64,000 bases of DNA from positions 9,146,080 through 9,210,079 of the forward strand of contig NC_089319.1 in NCBI RefSeq assembly GCF_036669915.1, in the 5' to 3' direction. Position 1 is the first letter of the stretch. Every line of letters begins with the position of its first letter. A program made the translations under genes and the position numbers. The notes below the pieces were generated by a model. The model had not been told where the DNA came from, made no database searches, and saw only the letters and a program-made list of their open reading frames with translations. This document shows, piece by piece, positions 12,801-25,800 of the stretch. Source of the stretch: Pocillopora verrucosa (taxonomy: Eukaryota; Cnidaria; Anthozoa; Scleractinia; Pocilloporidae).

Positions 12801-15800
12801 CTATCACTTAAAAAAAAAAAAAAAAGCATAACTTGATTGATCCTATAATTTGTATAAAACTATGAACTGAAAAGTGAAATATGGAGAAAATTTGCCTTGA
12901 AGCTTACGGCAGTTCGAATATTTTTCTCTGGTTAGCTATTTTTCGTGCCGCAAGAAACACTTTTTCCCTCAGTTTCTTCTTTTCTTGCACTTAAAAAGCT
13001 CCTACGTGTAACTAGGGTCTCCTTTGACAAAATGAAATGCAGAATATTCGTACGGCTGTTTAACCCTTTAACCCCTAAGAGTGATTACTTACAATCTTCT
13101 TCTATCAGTATCAGTCTTAAGACAAACATTGAGGTCATGAGAATAAAGGAAATAATCACCAACTAAAGACGCTCTTGATTATTAAACAAATTCTCTTTCT
13201 CAGCACCATTGGAGATGTATAGAGAACAGTATGGGGTAAATGTATGCTGATGTTAGGGTGTAAAGGGTTAACGAATAGATTCCGTGTTGCCGTGTTTCTG
13301 TTCATTGATAAATCACTGGTGGAGTCAGTGTTGTGATCTGTTACTGAACAGACCCACGGTAACATGAAACCTATTTGGTTTACTATAAATAACACAAAAG
13401 CAAACTGATGTTGATAGTGCATCTGCCCTCCAATAGATCATGCGTGTTTAAATGCGTTTATAATTCAGCTTATCATACAAGGACTGGTAATAGGACTGAG
13501 TGGAGTCCAATTCGGTCTGTTATCATACGAGTGATAACAAAATCGGACGACCGCGCAAATCATGGCAAATCAAAAAATTTATAATTACCGAGAAAAGAAG
13601 AACAGCCAAGTTATGAAAGAAAGGGAAAATTTGCATTACAAGACGGACAAAGGAGGCGTAAATTGTTTATTTGAACCCAAGGTTGTGATTGGTTGATTTA
13701 AACTACAACTTTGTAAAAACTTGACTAGTGTATTAGTGGGAAATAGGAGTTTTCTAAACCAATCACAATCGAGGAAATTGTAATTTATTTTTGTTAATTA
13801 TGATACCATCAATCACTGGATGCGTAGCGTTCTATTTCAGTTCATAAACTTTCATGAAATAATAGCTCTTCTTGTCGTGGACAGAGACCTCCTTTATTTA
13901 TGTTTTCTGGTTTTTATCTCCTGTTAGTACACGATTGAAGCCAGCTTCCTGGAAATTTACAACGAGACTATCAGGGATCTGCTGGGATCTGGTGATTCTA
14001 ACACCAAGCATGAGATCAAAATAGTGAATCCCAGTAACACCGGAGGGGCTTGTGAGGTTACTGTCACGAACGTTAAGACTGTGACTGTCACGTCAGAAAC
14101 ACAGGTTAGTAACTTGCTTTAATTTTCACAAAATGTTTCAAGTGAAATATTGGACCCTTGAAAATAAGAAAAATAAATAAATAAATGACGGTGACGAGAA
14201 TGTTGCGAAACCAAATATTTAATGGGCAGAACAATGGCTCTACACGTGCGTTTTAAAACTTTCCAGTGGTAGATCCAGAGGGAGAGTTCGTGGGGGGCGT
14301 TCTTGACCCCCCTTATCCAACCAAAGGCTTTTTTTTTACCACTCGCACGACTCCAAAGCTCTTACGTCTGAATAATTTTTTTGTGTGAATGTTACCACAA
14401 TTAAAGCATAAGGGTTGGTAATTTCAGACCGGACTCCCTATCAAAAATTCCTTCATCCGCCCCTACTTGCAAGTACATTTCCTAGCCATCCTATGCAGAA
14501 TATCAATTTGAAATCATGACAAATAGATCAGAGTAGTTGTAACGTTTTTACTTTTCGCCCAGGTATACAGTCTTCTGGAAAAAGCGACTCAGAACAGAGC
14601 CGTAGCCGCCACTCAGTGTAATGAGCGATCATCCCGAAGTCATAGCGTCTTTCGACTGAAACTTGTCGGCGAAAATCAACTCACCGGTGAAAAATGCCAA
14701 GGTAAAGAACATAAAAATGAAGCATTGCCATCGGCTAATTACATGTAGATGGAAGAAGACCTCCTCAATCCTGGCTGGTTTTTCTATTTCCAACTTTTGT
14801 AATCTGTTCAACGTTGTCGCCTACTTTTAATAAAAAAAAATCATGTGACAATCGAAATGTTTTCAAAACATATTTCAACTTTTTCTCTTCAGGGACTCTG
14901 AACCTTATTGACTTGGCAGGATCTGAGCGGTTGAGTCAGTCTTGCTCGACTGGAGAACGTCTCCGTGAAACGAAGAACATCAACAAAAGTTTGAGCAACT
15001 TGGGAAATGTAATCATGGCTCTCGCCAATAAAGAGCAACATATTCCGTACAGGAACTCCAAACTGACCTTCCTACTACAAAACTCCCTGGGTGGAAACAG
15101 CAAAAGGTAGGTGTTGAGGAAGAGATCGAACCGGCGTGACGCCAGCGTGACGCCGGGGAATATGGCGAGTGTAACGGTTAGTTTTTTTTCAAAGAAAATT
15201 GCTCTTTGAGGATTTTAAGGAAACAGGTTAGGAACCAGGTTATCGTTCGGGGGAGTTGTAAGTCTATTGATTTCGAAGATTTACTTTTGTAACCGGTGAC
15301 GAATAGTAGTAAACTCTGTTTACATTCTTACTTTATTTTTTGATCAGTTCTGCGAATCCAACTAATCATGGAATTTTTTTCCTCACCAGTTTGATGTTTG
15401 TAAACATTTCACCTAAGGAGGAATCACTGCAAGAGACTCTTTGCTCTCTTCGCTTTGCTACCAAGGTAAAAAAAACTTTTCTGGACCATCATTTAAGTAT
15501 TTTTTGTTTGTGGTTCTTGAGATACAAAGTTGAATTTGAATTTGAAAAAAAATTCAACCCATGCAACTCCCACATCCGGGCTCTACGATGCAGGGCGTGA
15601 AGAAAACCTCCGTCCGTTCGGGAAAAAAATCTGTCTCCCCGGAGATATACAAACCACATCATGAAAGAATTCTCATTTGCTCCACTCCAGTTTTCTGCTC
15701 GAAGCTGCGTGGTTATTTTCAATAGAGTTTCTTCATTGGTTCTGAATTGCATCGGTTCGCCTTATCGAGCCCCGTAATTGGTGAAGAAAACTCGAGCCAC

Positions 15801-15995
15801 TCGCCCAGTCAGATACAAAATTAAAACCGAGCGTGTTTGAATTCGGTTTCTCGTTTTTTTCCACTCATCAGGCATTAAGTGCGTGTTTAACTTCGAATTA
15901 TCAGTGGTTCCTTATGACTTAACCTTTGTTCCTATTGGTCATTGTAGGTGAACCAATGTAATATCGGAACTGCACAGAAGAAGGTTCTCAAGTAA
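6858..15995 (+). CDS. KIFC1: Kinesin-14 C-terminal motor protein, KIFC1/HSET type
   Basis: A minus-end-directed spindle motor. The family cross-links and slides microtubules, focuses spindle poles and clusters extra centrosomes. Twelve coding exons: 6858-6881, 7436-7624, 8421-8694, 9378-9568, 10329-10577, 11423-11716, 12482-12766, 13928-14104, 14563-14701, 14893-15106, 15390-15465, 15948-15995. All have GT-AG borders and matching phases, giving 719 residues (human HSET is about 670). Residues 1-180 form a basic Ser/Thr/Lys-rich tail, the expected second microtubule-binding site. Residues about 185-360 form a coiled-coil stalk. The neck [14 protein letters not shown] (363-376) leads into the motor: P-loop GQTGSGKT (459-466), switch [10 protein letters not shown] (581-589), switch II DLAGSE (614-619). 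The C-terminal motor and this neck are diagnostic of kinesin-14. All catalytic motifs are intact. The ATG at 6858 opens a 24-base exon; it is the only start in frame with exon 2, apart from a later Met inside exon 2. Confidence 0.95.
7827..7998. mobile_element. Pogo/Tigger-like MITE in kinesin intron 2
   Basis: 172-bp element with inverted ends: CAGTAGAATCCTGCTAACT at the left, and AGTTAGCAGGGTTCTACTG at the right, whose complement is CAGTAGAACCCTGCTAACT (one mismatch in 19). TA dinucleotides at 7825-7826 and 7999-8000 match a TA target-site duplication. CAGTAGAACC-type ends with TA duplication are typical of pogo/Tigger (Tc1/mariner superfamily). There is no transposase frame, so it is non-autonomous. 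Confidence 0.85.
9128..9242 (-). repeat. Interspersed repeat family II, reversed copy
   Basis: The reverse complement starts ATGGTAATTGAACC and runs through ATCAAACAAGCATGTAG to TCAGATCAAAATTTC, matching the left 110 bases of the copy at 36078. A GAGAGCCAATCAGATTGCAA block just downstream (9256-9275) also occurs at 36474-36493 beside that copy. Located in kinesin intron 3. Confidence 0.65.
13059..13272. repeat. TTAACCCTTTA-ended MITE family I, copy 2
   Basis: Opens TTTAACCCTTTAACCCCTAA and closes TTAGGGTGTAAAGGGTTAAC, giving inverted ends of about 19 bases. The interior (GAGGTCATGAGAATAAAGGAA, then TATAGAGAACAGTATGG) is shared with the copies at 49804 and 60198. Lies in kinesin intron 7. Confidence 0.8.
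13486..13800 (+). repeat. Interspersed repeat family II, diverged copy
   Basis: Opens GGTAATAGGACTGAGTGGAG, like the copies at 1733 and 36078. It then diverges, retaining a TTTGTAAAAACTTGAC block and CCAATCAC motifs. Right boundary uncertain. Lies in kinesin intron 7, 200 bases after a family I element. Confidence 0.5.
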
Positions 15996-18900
15996 CTCAC
16001 AGACCTTGGGGGAAGAAAAACCATCCTCAAGTAATCCTATCATGTTTTTTTTTTTTAACTGTGCAATCATTTTAAATACTGCAGATAAGAGATTTGTAGG
16101 AATTTCTGACACGGTGTAAATATCGCGTTTTAGTTTTCAAGCAGATAAAGATTTCCTTTTTATAATTGTAAATTCATTAATGAAAGTCCTAGTTTAAACT
16201 TGATTGGGAGGCAGTGTTTCACAGTAACCTCCTCCTGTGACCATCGATGCTATTATTAAGTCTCTTGGACATCGGAATATGGCTTCATATACAAGTAATT
16301 TTACCCTGATTTTGAATGCCATGAAGTAGTATGAGCAGTTTGCCTCTGGAAAAGGATATAAGCTAAAGATGTATAAACTAAACAATATAAATGGTGTCAA
16401 AATGGTTGAAGTAGTTTTTGGTCTATCGAGTTCATCGCTTAAAGCTGTTAGGCGAAATCTTACGACTTCTCATTGCCCTAGAGGACTGGTGTTATAATTT
16501 GCTTGCGTTTTTCTGGGAAGCGGAGACAAACGCGAATCAATAGCGAAGAATGACCTACCCTTTGTGCAGACCTTGCTCTCGCTTCGCGTTTTCATCCGCT
16601 TGCCTTAATATCGTTCCCAGGGCTTTTCCCAATTTTTGAGGGAATAGCCCTAGGAACAAGGTTGCTGCTTTCATGGGAAAAACGCTAAAGAAGGGTCACG
16701 CCTATTCTCTTGGCTACGAATCCGAAGGGGAGGGGAGATTTTTTTTCATCCTTTTCGGTTACTTTGATCACTCATCTGCAAACTTACCCTCATCTGTAAA
16801 TCCTAAGACTTCCAGACTCCTCTGCCATACCAAAACCTTTGGTCAGTAAAAACACTGCTTAGATAGAGGAGCTACTTTAGGTTTAGCATCTGGAGACATT
16901 ATCAAGTTGACCATTAAAATCGTCATAACTTTTCTACATTCTTAGCTATTTGTGTTCTTTCTTGGTTTCTGGTGAATAAACTAAGAAAGATTTGACAGAT
17001 CTTAGATCGGTCGCCGCCATTTTGAAAATCACTTAGCAACCTGGCCGCTGCCTTGTGACGTAACAGTTCAGTCTGTTCGCATTGTGGCTGCGCTTAAACC
17101 TTATGGATTCAAATCGGAGTGCGAGCTCAATGGAAAAAGACAAGTTGCTGACTAAAGTAACAATTGTTTGTTAACTGTATGTGTTCAGTTGGATTATTTT
17201 TTATGGGCATATTTCTCCACTAAGGTTAGAAGGCTAATGGTTTGTCTGTGCTTTCCATCTGTCTGCTTGGTTTATTTTTCAATTCACCAGTCCTTCTAAA
17301 ACAGTTTCTATGTTGTCTTCAGAAAAATCTTTACTGCGCCAATTAAATTATATTAACAGCTGAACATCATTTTTTTAATTTTGGAATGATAAATTTTCTC
17401 ATTTCAATTTCCCATTCTTCGTTTCCCTTTTTTGTTTTTTTATTCAATGTCTTATTCCCTATTCCCGTTTTCCAGGTTTTTGCTGTCTATTTCCGTTTTA
17501 ATCTGCAGATCAAACCCTTAAATATTTATTCAATGTCAAAATAGAGATAAATGATTGTTCGTGACATGAATACAGAAATTGAAAAGGCACAGGTTTTTCA
17601 CCCTTTAGTTTATTCCCCCGACATAAGCTTACAAAATAATTATAAAAAGTGGTTCAGCGCAGTAACCTTAAAGAATAAGCATGAAACCTAACGGATTCAC
17701 TTTAAAAAGGAAAAAGAAAGAAAGAAAATTGGATTAATTTTACTTAAAACGTATTACTTTAACAAAGGTATTGTTTGATCGATCGAAGAGCGGATTGTTC
17801 GGCTGAAGAAATGACAGATTTGAATTGTTTATTACACAATTTATGTAAATGTAAAACGGAAGAGTCTAGAGAAGTTTCTGGAAAGTCTTGCTGCGAATTT
17901 GTCAATTAACTCAGCACATACAATGGCGTTCCATTGTAGTGCAAATTGCCTTATTGTCAGAGCAAGTGACCCCGTGTGTCCACGAAAAGATCACTCCTTG
18001 CTCGACAAACGGAACCAAAATGACCGCAATTCCGCCCCTCGGGTCTTAGAAGTAAATTTGAAAGATGAGATTTGGTTAATCTGAGGGTCGTGACTCTCAG
18101 AAACGAAAATGAAAACTTGCGGTGCGAAACGAAATGATCAAAGTTTATCAACTGATGCAGACGAGCGACCAGCGAGTTGCATTCCTTTACTGTATTTTAT
18201 CTCTGCACGATGTATTTTCCTGATTAGACATCGCTTTCAGTATCTTTCATTCATAGCTATATTCAAAAGTCAGTGGATTAAAGAGAAGTGTTTATATTGA
18301 GTCGAAATCATTTCCCAGATGGTCAAGCTTTTGAGCCATACAGTTTCTTGCCGAGTTTCACGTTGTTTTTCACAGTGGACGCAAATTAGTTAATTCCAAT
18401 TGGTTGAATTTCGCTTTAAAATGAAGAATATAAATCGACTGATATACGAATGAAGCAGAACTTTTTCAAGTACTTGACTAAACAACGGAGTGACTTCGTA
18501 TGCAGTATCGTTGCTAGCAGTTGACTCTGTTCGGTAAATGAGAAATATTTTTGCCACAAACTAGTGTAATTTTTAATGTTTGGAGTGAAAGAAAGATGCT
18601 TTATCGACATGATACGAGTGGCGAGTAAAAAACAATCTCCAAACAAAGTTTCATTCTGTTCTGTGGGAGAACAGGTGTGAATGTGTTTTAATTTTTCTTT
18701 GCTGTGACAAAGATAGAACTTTTCCAAAAATATTTCCTCTCAATTTCTCGTTGGCAGTTATGGCTTTCGTTTACTTTTAAATTATAAATAACGGGTAGCT
18801 GTTGTTCGGCGCAATTTTCTCTCATGAAAAAACAAAAGAATTTGGACTCTGATCAGAAGGCGTTCACGTTTGAATTATTTTTGCGACGAATGATGACATT

Positions 18901-21216
18901 CGTTCGGGGACACTATAATGGAATGCTCGGTTTCCTAAAAAAATTTAGCCACTTTGCCTCAAAATTAACGATTTTCTTTCGTCAAAAGTATCCAACAGCA
19001 TAAAAAACCAGGCAATTCGCTGAAAAGTTAAATAAAACCAATTTATTTTCCCAGCTGGGGCTTATTTTTTTTATAAACATTGATAAGTCCGCGGTTAAAA
19101 ATTGTAATTTTTTTTAAATCGAAATTGTCAAATACTGAAAGCGATACCGGTGTAATTTTTTCATTCGTGAAAGATAAAGAAATGAGGGTCTGTGCCATCG
19201 ACAATCTTCGAAAATTACACTATTTACTCAGAAACAATGAATGAAAATACATATGTACGAAATAATCATATTGCAGCAATATGTGAAACATTTTCAATTA
19301 TTATTCTTCGCTCTGTTCTCCCGTTCAAGATTACTACCATTTCAATTCGAACACTTTCCACTGAAAAAGCCAGCTTTCGCCGGAACACGGCGCTTAAAAA
19401 CTTTCCAGAAGAAAACAGAAAATTATTCTATTTTAAATTCGGAGTGGCTCGGTTATTCAACGGACAAGAGGTAAACAATTGTAGTTTTAATGAAACCATA
19501 AGGCGTTCACGCCAATCACAGAGTAGTATTCCGATTAAATAGTGAGACTCCAAATGTAAAAATATTCATAGGGTCGAAAAAACGTGGTTTTAATGAATTT
19601 GAACAAGAACTTTTAAGATGCCTTCGGTGGACGTGTTGAATAACAAAGGCTAAACTGAAATCAGCAAAGTTCAATCTTTCTTTTAATTCAAAACAATACA
19701 TCACAAAATAGAAATTAGTTCATCACCAAAAACGTAAAAAAAAAACCCGTAGAAATCAGCCCATCTTCTATTTCAATTACTTGTCGCCGAAGTGTCGAGT
19801 CCATAGATGTAAACATCAAAAAAATGTTTGAATCACGTTCTCTAACAATTCCTTAGATTTAAAGAAAATGCATTTGTAGACAAGCTTTCTTCAATAAAAT
19901 TTTTTAATGTTACAAAGGTGTTCTTAATCATTTCCTAGACGCGTGTCCAGCACATCAATTTTACTTGTATTAAAATGGCTTTTGCCTGTAATATTCGACT
20001 GGCCTCCACTCTCTGTGCTTTCAAAATTATACGACACATTTCAAATACGCCAGCCTGTAACGTTCTCCGGTTTGGCCAGAGGATCTTTTTTATGTTTATT
20101 TTTAATAGAAGTTTTAAATTCTACATTGTTTTGGGTCATACCCGTAACCAACGAGTCTGACAGAATATTGTCACATATCACAACATCATATTTCACAAAT
20201 CCCCCTTAGCCAATGTTATTCTACAAAGTATTTCTGTCTTTTTCATTGTTTAGATTTCTCGTTTGTTTTCGATGCTTTCAACAAAAAGTGTCTTTATCGA
20301 AAGCCTCGTTAACGGCGGACTTATCTTGCCTTTGGCTAAAATTCTTAACAATCGTCACCACTTCGTTCATACACTTGACCACTAGAATTTCTTTTCAGTT
20401 AAATCTAAAAGTTGTGGGTATTTAAGTTTCTCAGTGATAGTTTACAGGTCTCGGAAAGCCCTTAAAGTCGCATTTGCTGGGCTCAAAGATGCAAAAATCA
20501 GTTACCCTGGAAATAGTTCGAATTTTCGTATTCAATCCGAGGGTTGTAGGCTCGCAAAATTTTCACCACGGGAACCGAAGAATTGAAAAACGAAAAACAA
20601 GAATATTCCGCACAACTTTGTTGCAAGACACGGAAAGAATAAAAAATATCTCCTATCTCTCTAACTACATGTAACTCGTTATTTCCTACTAGCTTTTATT
20701 CAAATACAAACTAAATTTTTTTGGCTCATCATTCTTGGCCGGTTGGCCGCCGCGTGCTATCTTTGTGCAGCATATCAATTATAAATTAGTGAATTTTACA
20801 TATATAAAAAAAACGAATCCATCTCTTCACGAAGTCAAAGTGGTTACTCTTGGATGTAGCAAAGACTATGTTGCTGTAATTTTTTTCTTTTTTGTTCTAA
20901 CAGCATTACATGATACCTGGATTTTCTGTTTCTTTGGTCACACTGCTATAACAAGCAGGTTATTTCTAATTATTTCACAAGCCGCAAGGAAAAATCTCTT
21001 GTGCTCGCTATTTCGGAGCTTCGCCCGCATTCATTCCATTGGTGCTACGTGGAAAAGTGGCACTCATCCATGTTCCTCGATCTTGGGCGATTTCTGCTGT
21101 GGCGATTCATTCTGCTTGAACGTTCTGACACAGTCCTGTTGTCTGGCAGTTGTACAACTCCGATTTTCCCCCCATACCTCCAAATTATAAAACAATAAAG
21201 AGGGAAAATATCTTCG
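15996..21216. other. Intergenic region between convergent KIFC1 and Kv genes
   Basis: About 5.2 kb lying 3' to both neighbours. It presumably carries both 3' UTRs: an AATAAA on plus at 16975-16980 could serve the kinesin, and TTTATT at 20695-20700 (AATAAA on minus) could serve the channel. The open frames at 19192-19542 and 20735-21190 lack recognisable domains and do not look like proteins. No RNA gene was found. Confidence 0.5.
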
Positions 21217-22755
21217 TTACACCCCCGTTTCAAATCGTATAGTAGAATCAGGATAATCCACAAGAGGCATTGAATTTGCCACAACTGCTGTGTTTGCCTT
21301 GTTCTTGTGTCCTTTAGAATTCGAAGGAATGCTGTCTAGCGATGTTAATAGTTCCATTTCAATGCCAGTTTCAGGTCCGTTCATTCCATTATGATCAACG
21401 GCTCCATATTTTCGTTCTTGCTCCGCTTCTTCCTTCTCTTTCTGAAGTCTTTCGTTTTCCTTGCGCTCCTTCTCCTTCTTGCTCTGTTCGGCTGCTCTCT
21501 GCTCGTTCTCGCGGTGGTAGAAGTAGTTGAAATTCGACACTATCACGGGCACCGGAAGAGCGATGGTCAACACGCCGGAAATAGCGCACAACGACCCTAC
21601 GATCTTTCCCCAGACTGTGATGGGCCTCATATCTCCATATCCGACGGTTGTCATTGTGACTACAGCCCACCAAAAAGCGTCGGGTATGCTTTTAAAATTC
21701 GAGTCGTCCTCGCCGCCTTCGGCATAATACACCGCCGAGCTGAACAAGATGACGCCAATAAGAAGAAAGAAAATTAAAAGGCCTAACTCGCGCAAGCTTG
21801 CGCGAAGTGTATGTCCTAAAATTTGTAGTCCTCTGGAATGCCGCGACAATTTAAAAATCCGAAACACGCGCACCAACCGAATCACCCTGAGAACACCGAA
21901 ACTGGACGCTTTGGTGTCTTGCATGGGTAGTGTTATATAGTAAGGCAAAATAGCTACAATGTCGATCAGGTTTAGAAACGATCGCACAAACACCAGCTTC
22001 TGGGGCGACGAGATAAGCCTCATCAAGTATTCAAACGTGAACCAAATTATGCAGGCCGTTTCAAGGGTAAACCACGGTTGCCTTCGCTTTGTTCCATCCT
22101 CCTCTGTTGGCCTGAATTGCGGTAGAGTCTCGACGCAGAATGTCACAATAGACAGCGTAATCACAACAACCGAAAATATTGCAACAACACGCGCTCCTAA
22201 AGACGTATCAGGAAACTCGAATAACTCCCAGATTTTACGTTGTAATTTATTTTCGGGTAGAATGGGTTTCTCCTCCTCGATGTACCCTTCTTCCTGTTCC
22301 ACTTTGTGTAAAATGTCCTCTCCGAGTTCGTAGAACCGAATCTCGTCAGCAAACACATCCATGGGTACATTAGCTGGACGTAAAAGTTTTCCCCCGGATT
22401 GATAATAGAACAAAATCGCGTCGAATGCGGGACGATTGCGATCGAAGAAATACTCACTCCGAGTGGAATCATAATACTTCGATCGCTTATTCGCATTTCC
22501 TAGCAAGGTCTCGGGGTATTGTTCTAGCGTTTGAACGTGTGTTTCAAATTTCAGGCCACTCACGTTAATAACAAATCTGTCAGCACTCGCTTCAACTGGC
22601 GCCACAACTTGAGGCTTGATTCCAGTCAAGGAGATGATTCCAGCCTGTTGGTCGCGATTGCCTGAAGGCTGTAGATTGTTTCTTCCAGGCGTATAGCCTG
22701 TCAAAGTCCTGTCAGGATCCGCCGTCACAGAGGGCATTCCTGTTAACGCGTCCAT
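21217..22755 (-). CDS. Shaker-type (Kv1) voltage-gated potassium channel
   Basis: A complete intronless 512-residue alpha subunit; four assemble into a K+-selective voltage-gated pore in the plasma membrane. Residues 60-150 are the T1/BTB tetramerisation domain, starting [14 protein letters not shown]. Six membrane segments follow at about 187-208, 229-249, 257-275, 286-305, 322-345 and 385-412. S4 has positive residues every third position (R290, R293, R296, R299, K302, R305). The selectivity filter is TTVGYGD (369-375). S6 carries PVP (401-403), the Kv1-4 gating hinge. Residues 417-449 form a charged helix. The last residues, ETGV, fit a class I PDZ ligand, close to the ETDV of Shaker. T1, S4, PVP and the tail indicate Kv1 rather than Kv2-4. 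Cnidarians have many Kv1 paralogues, so no individual name is given. Confidence 0.95.
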   Translation of the reverse strand: MDALTGMPSVTADPDRTLTGYTPGRNNLQPSGNRDQQAGIISLTGIKPQVVAPVEASADRFVINVSGLKFETHVQTLEQYPETLLGNANKRSKYYDSTRSEYFFDRNRPAFDAILFYYQSGGKLLRPANVPMDVFADEIRFYELGEDILHKVEQEEGYIEEEKPILPENKLQRKIWELFEFPDTSLGARVVAIFSVVVITLSIVTFCVETLPQFRPTEEDGTKRRQPWFTLETACIIWFTFEYLMRLISSPQKLVFVRSFLNLIDIVAILPYYITLPMQDTKASSFGVLRVIRLVRVFRIFKLSRHSRGLQILGHTLRASLRELGLLIFFLLIGVILFSSAVYYAEGGEDDSNFKSIPDAFWWAVVTMTTVGYGDMRPITVWGKIVGSLCAISGVLTIALPVPVIVSNFNYFYHRENEQRAAEQSKKEKERKENERLQKEKEEAEQERKYGAVDHNGMNGPETGIEMELLTSLDSIPSNSKGHKNKANTAVVANSMPLVDYPDSTIRFETGV

Positions 22756-22862
22756 CTCTAGTTTACGATCTGTTAAATACGGCGAACCTAAAGCCCGGAT
22801 GCGAGGAGAAATACTTGATTAATAACTGACACGAACTGCCGACCAAAGGGGGATCTCCAAGC

Positions 22863-22894
22863 GCGCGGTATCGTCGAATTCGACCATACCGCGC
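22863..22894. promoter_or_regulatory. 32-bp near-perfect palindrome upstream of the Kv channel
   Basis: Left half GCGCGGTATCGTCGAA; the right half reads GCGCGGTATGGTCGAA on the other strand, a single mismatch in 16. It lies about 110 bases upstream of the channel ATG and is GC-rich in an AT-rich setting. It could be a dimeric binding site, a hairpin in the 5' UTR, or a repeat relic. Confidence 0.55.
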
Positions 22895-25800
22895 CATTTT
22901 TTCGGTCGAGTAAAATCCTTGAAATAAGCGAGTAAAAATTTAAAAATTTGAGAACATGTCCCGCTTGTGAAGCTGAAAGGGCCCGATTCTCATAAATTAT
23001 TGATTCCTTTTAGATCTAAACTTGTAATTTATTAATTCACTGAATAAATTATCACGTCTTCAAATAAACAGGAAATGTAAATAAGGGGATGTAAACATAC
23101 TAAAAACAGAAATGTTTTCCATGCCATTACGACTCACTCGATGCGTTCTGTTCGATTCCGAGCCCACATTCAACCTTCAAACACCGCAAATTAAATTTTT
23201 AGAATCGCATTTCTCGCTCGCTTGTGCGAGTAAAATGTAAATTGGTGTTGCTCGCGTAGAAAATATAAGCAGATGTTTTGCGAAGACTTCGCAGCTACTT
23301 GCGAGTGGTATTATAGCTGTACTCGCGAATCTCACTCGTAAACCAACACACATTTGCTCTAGTGTCGCATAACTTACTTGTGTTGTTCACGGTAGTAAAG
23401 CGAACTTTGATTCCATCGGACAGAAGTTCAATGCGAAGATACAGGGTACAAACGCGGGGACAGATAACAATGTTATACGGCGCGAGTCCAACTGACACCT
23501 CAAAACATAGAGTCAAGAAACATGTTGCCATAAATCCCGCTAGGCACCCACAATTTTCATCGAAATTTCTCCAAAGTCATTGTATCGGTGTCCAAAGGCA
23601 ATTTTTCTTGACACGTGGTCACATTTAGGCAAAAATTAATCTTCAGTGGCCGTTCTTCTGAGTTTGGCGATTCTCCGTGAAATAGCCGACGCGGCACTGG
23701 GAAAGCGAATCAATTCCTTCGAAGGCAGGAATTTACAGTTGCGTTATGAATTGCCAAGCGTGCTTTTCACTCGCGCCGAATGATTGCCTCGACAAACGTT
23801 TCGATGTTATCTGTCGGGCATTCCTTCGAACCAAGAAAAGCTTTCCCAACGGCGAAACAAATTACAAATTGTCGCTCCCAGGTTTTTGAGCACGCGCGAT
23901 TGAAAGTTGTAACTACATTCAAGGCAGTGATAAAAATTTGCATAGTAACACCACGAACGGAAACCTGCTGCTAACAGTCTTGGATCCAAAACTTACCCGT
24001 CCATCTCCCGGTTAGGATGTCTTAGTGAGGCTTTTTTTTCTTTTTCAGACACAGTCATTTTTGCTGCCGAGTACTCACCAGTTCGAAAGCATGAAATGTA
24101 TATATACTAATTTTATGAAGACTTTGCTCAGAACAAAAAATTAGAGCAATAAAAATATGCAAAAATTCGTGGCGCCTGGACGTAAATGCACAAACATGAC
24201 ATTTATTGCAAACAGCGCTAAACAAAGGTTTTTGAATTGAAATACTTTTTAAAACTCGGGTAAGTAATTTTATAGCTCGGTTTCATTGGAAAACAAAAGC
24301 ACAATCCTGAGACAGCAGAAAACCCTTGTCTATTCCTTGGAGACGCACGCAGTGCAGAAAGAATATTTACAGTACTTGGCAACGATATTTAACAAGCAGA
24401 AAAACCTAAAAGTTATCCGCCATTGTTGGGAATTTTATTAGTAAGCTAACACGATGCTTAACTTACAACTATTGTAGTACCGAATCGGTGAAAATTACCT
24501 AAAATATTCAGCATAGATTGAGGGAAAAAGATCTCGCTCTATGTCAATTCTAGTAGAATGTCACTTTGCGAAAGATGGCTGGTGTTTTTCTTTACGCATA
24601 AGGGAAAAAATAGTGTTTTGAGCAATACTCGTTTTGTTTGTTTGTTTGTTTTCGTGTGTACTATTCCTGTTTTCGTTTTATTTGAGCCAGTTTGACAGGG
24701 GTCTTTTACACCAACCCACCCCCGAAGGCGGACAAAAGCTTGTGGTTTCCACCGGTTACTAATAAAATTTTTGTACCTGCTAATGTGAGACCACTGGAAT
24801 TACATTTCATGCAAGAGTTATGAGATGAAAGCGCTCACTTACTGTAAACAACCGTGACGATTGCTGTTTGTCGTTTGTCAGGGATTCTTAGGTGCTATTT
24901 CATGGGATTCGCGCCAGTAAATGTGTTTCTGACGTTTAAAAGTAAAGCAATTTTCTTGCTTGAACCAAATAATTTTCGATAATTTTGTGGTTTGCTATCC
25001 TGCTTCTTTCGATTATGCCGAAATCACCAAGCCACAGACCCACGAGCTTTTTTTTTTTTTTCTCCCTCTTTTTTTTTTGCTTATTTTCAGCTTGAAATCG
25101 ATGGAATAATTCGGACCACCCGCCGAACAGAGAGACGAAATCATTCTACTGTTAAAACAAATCTGTGAGAAAAATACCATATGAGGGTCAAATTAACCAA
25201 ACAAATGCTGCGGTTTCGCCGTCAAAATAGACCCTGTGGGCCTTATGCCAGACCTACGGCTTATCATCGCTCCATCGCTACTGAATGTTTTGAAGGTGAT
25301 ATGAGTCCTACAGTTTTTACGCTACGAACAACAGATCAATTAAAACTGGGCAAAATGGTCACGCGACAACAGTATCGTGCTCAGTGAACCATTTCATTAG
25401 ATATCGTGAAAGGGAATCGTGAATCGACAGAATGTGAAAGCGATGTCGCCAGAACAGGATAATTACATATTTTCAGCCATATGGCAGAATATTCGTGATA
25501 ATTATCACAGACAAAACCTCATTACAAAGCCGCGGACGGCTTGATCATTGGTTCGTTTTGATAGAAAAGAACTGATGGAATTTTGTCCGCCACGTGGGCG
25601 TTCAATTCGTTTGAATCGAAAATTTGACATGGGTTTTAAATCTGAAACCCACGAAAACGTATGCAGCAGTTGCTTAAAAGCCATTTATTTCTCATACCTC
25701 CAAAATCCTACGATTAGCTTGATAAATAAGTGAACATGACAAAGGGAATTTTTTACTCTAATTTAGAGGTGTCATCATAATCTGCCTTTTCGCTCTGCGA

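Noticed and set aside
15349-15389. Alternative acceptor TTTTTTGATCAG before kinesin exon 11
   Set aside because: Using it breaks the conserved NSLGGNSK...LMFVNISP motor sequence, whereas the acceptor at 15389 keeps phase and motif.
20735-21190. Plus-strand frame of 151 codons
   Set aside because: Composition is Phe/Ser/Cys-rich and patternless, with no domain. It lies in the probable 3' UTR region of the channel gene.
21391-22333. Plus-strand open frames of up to 128 codons opposite the Kv channel
   Set aside because: They are antisense to a fully convincing channel coding sequence and encode no domain.
23210-23345. Possible MITE with CTCGCG-rich ends upstream of the Kv channel
   Set aside because: The inverted ends match only loosely and no target duplication or second copy was seen.
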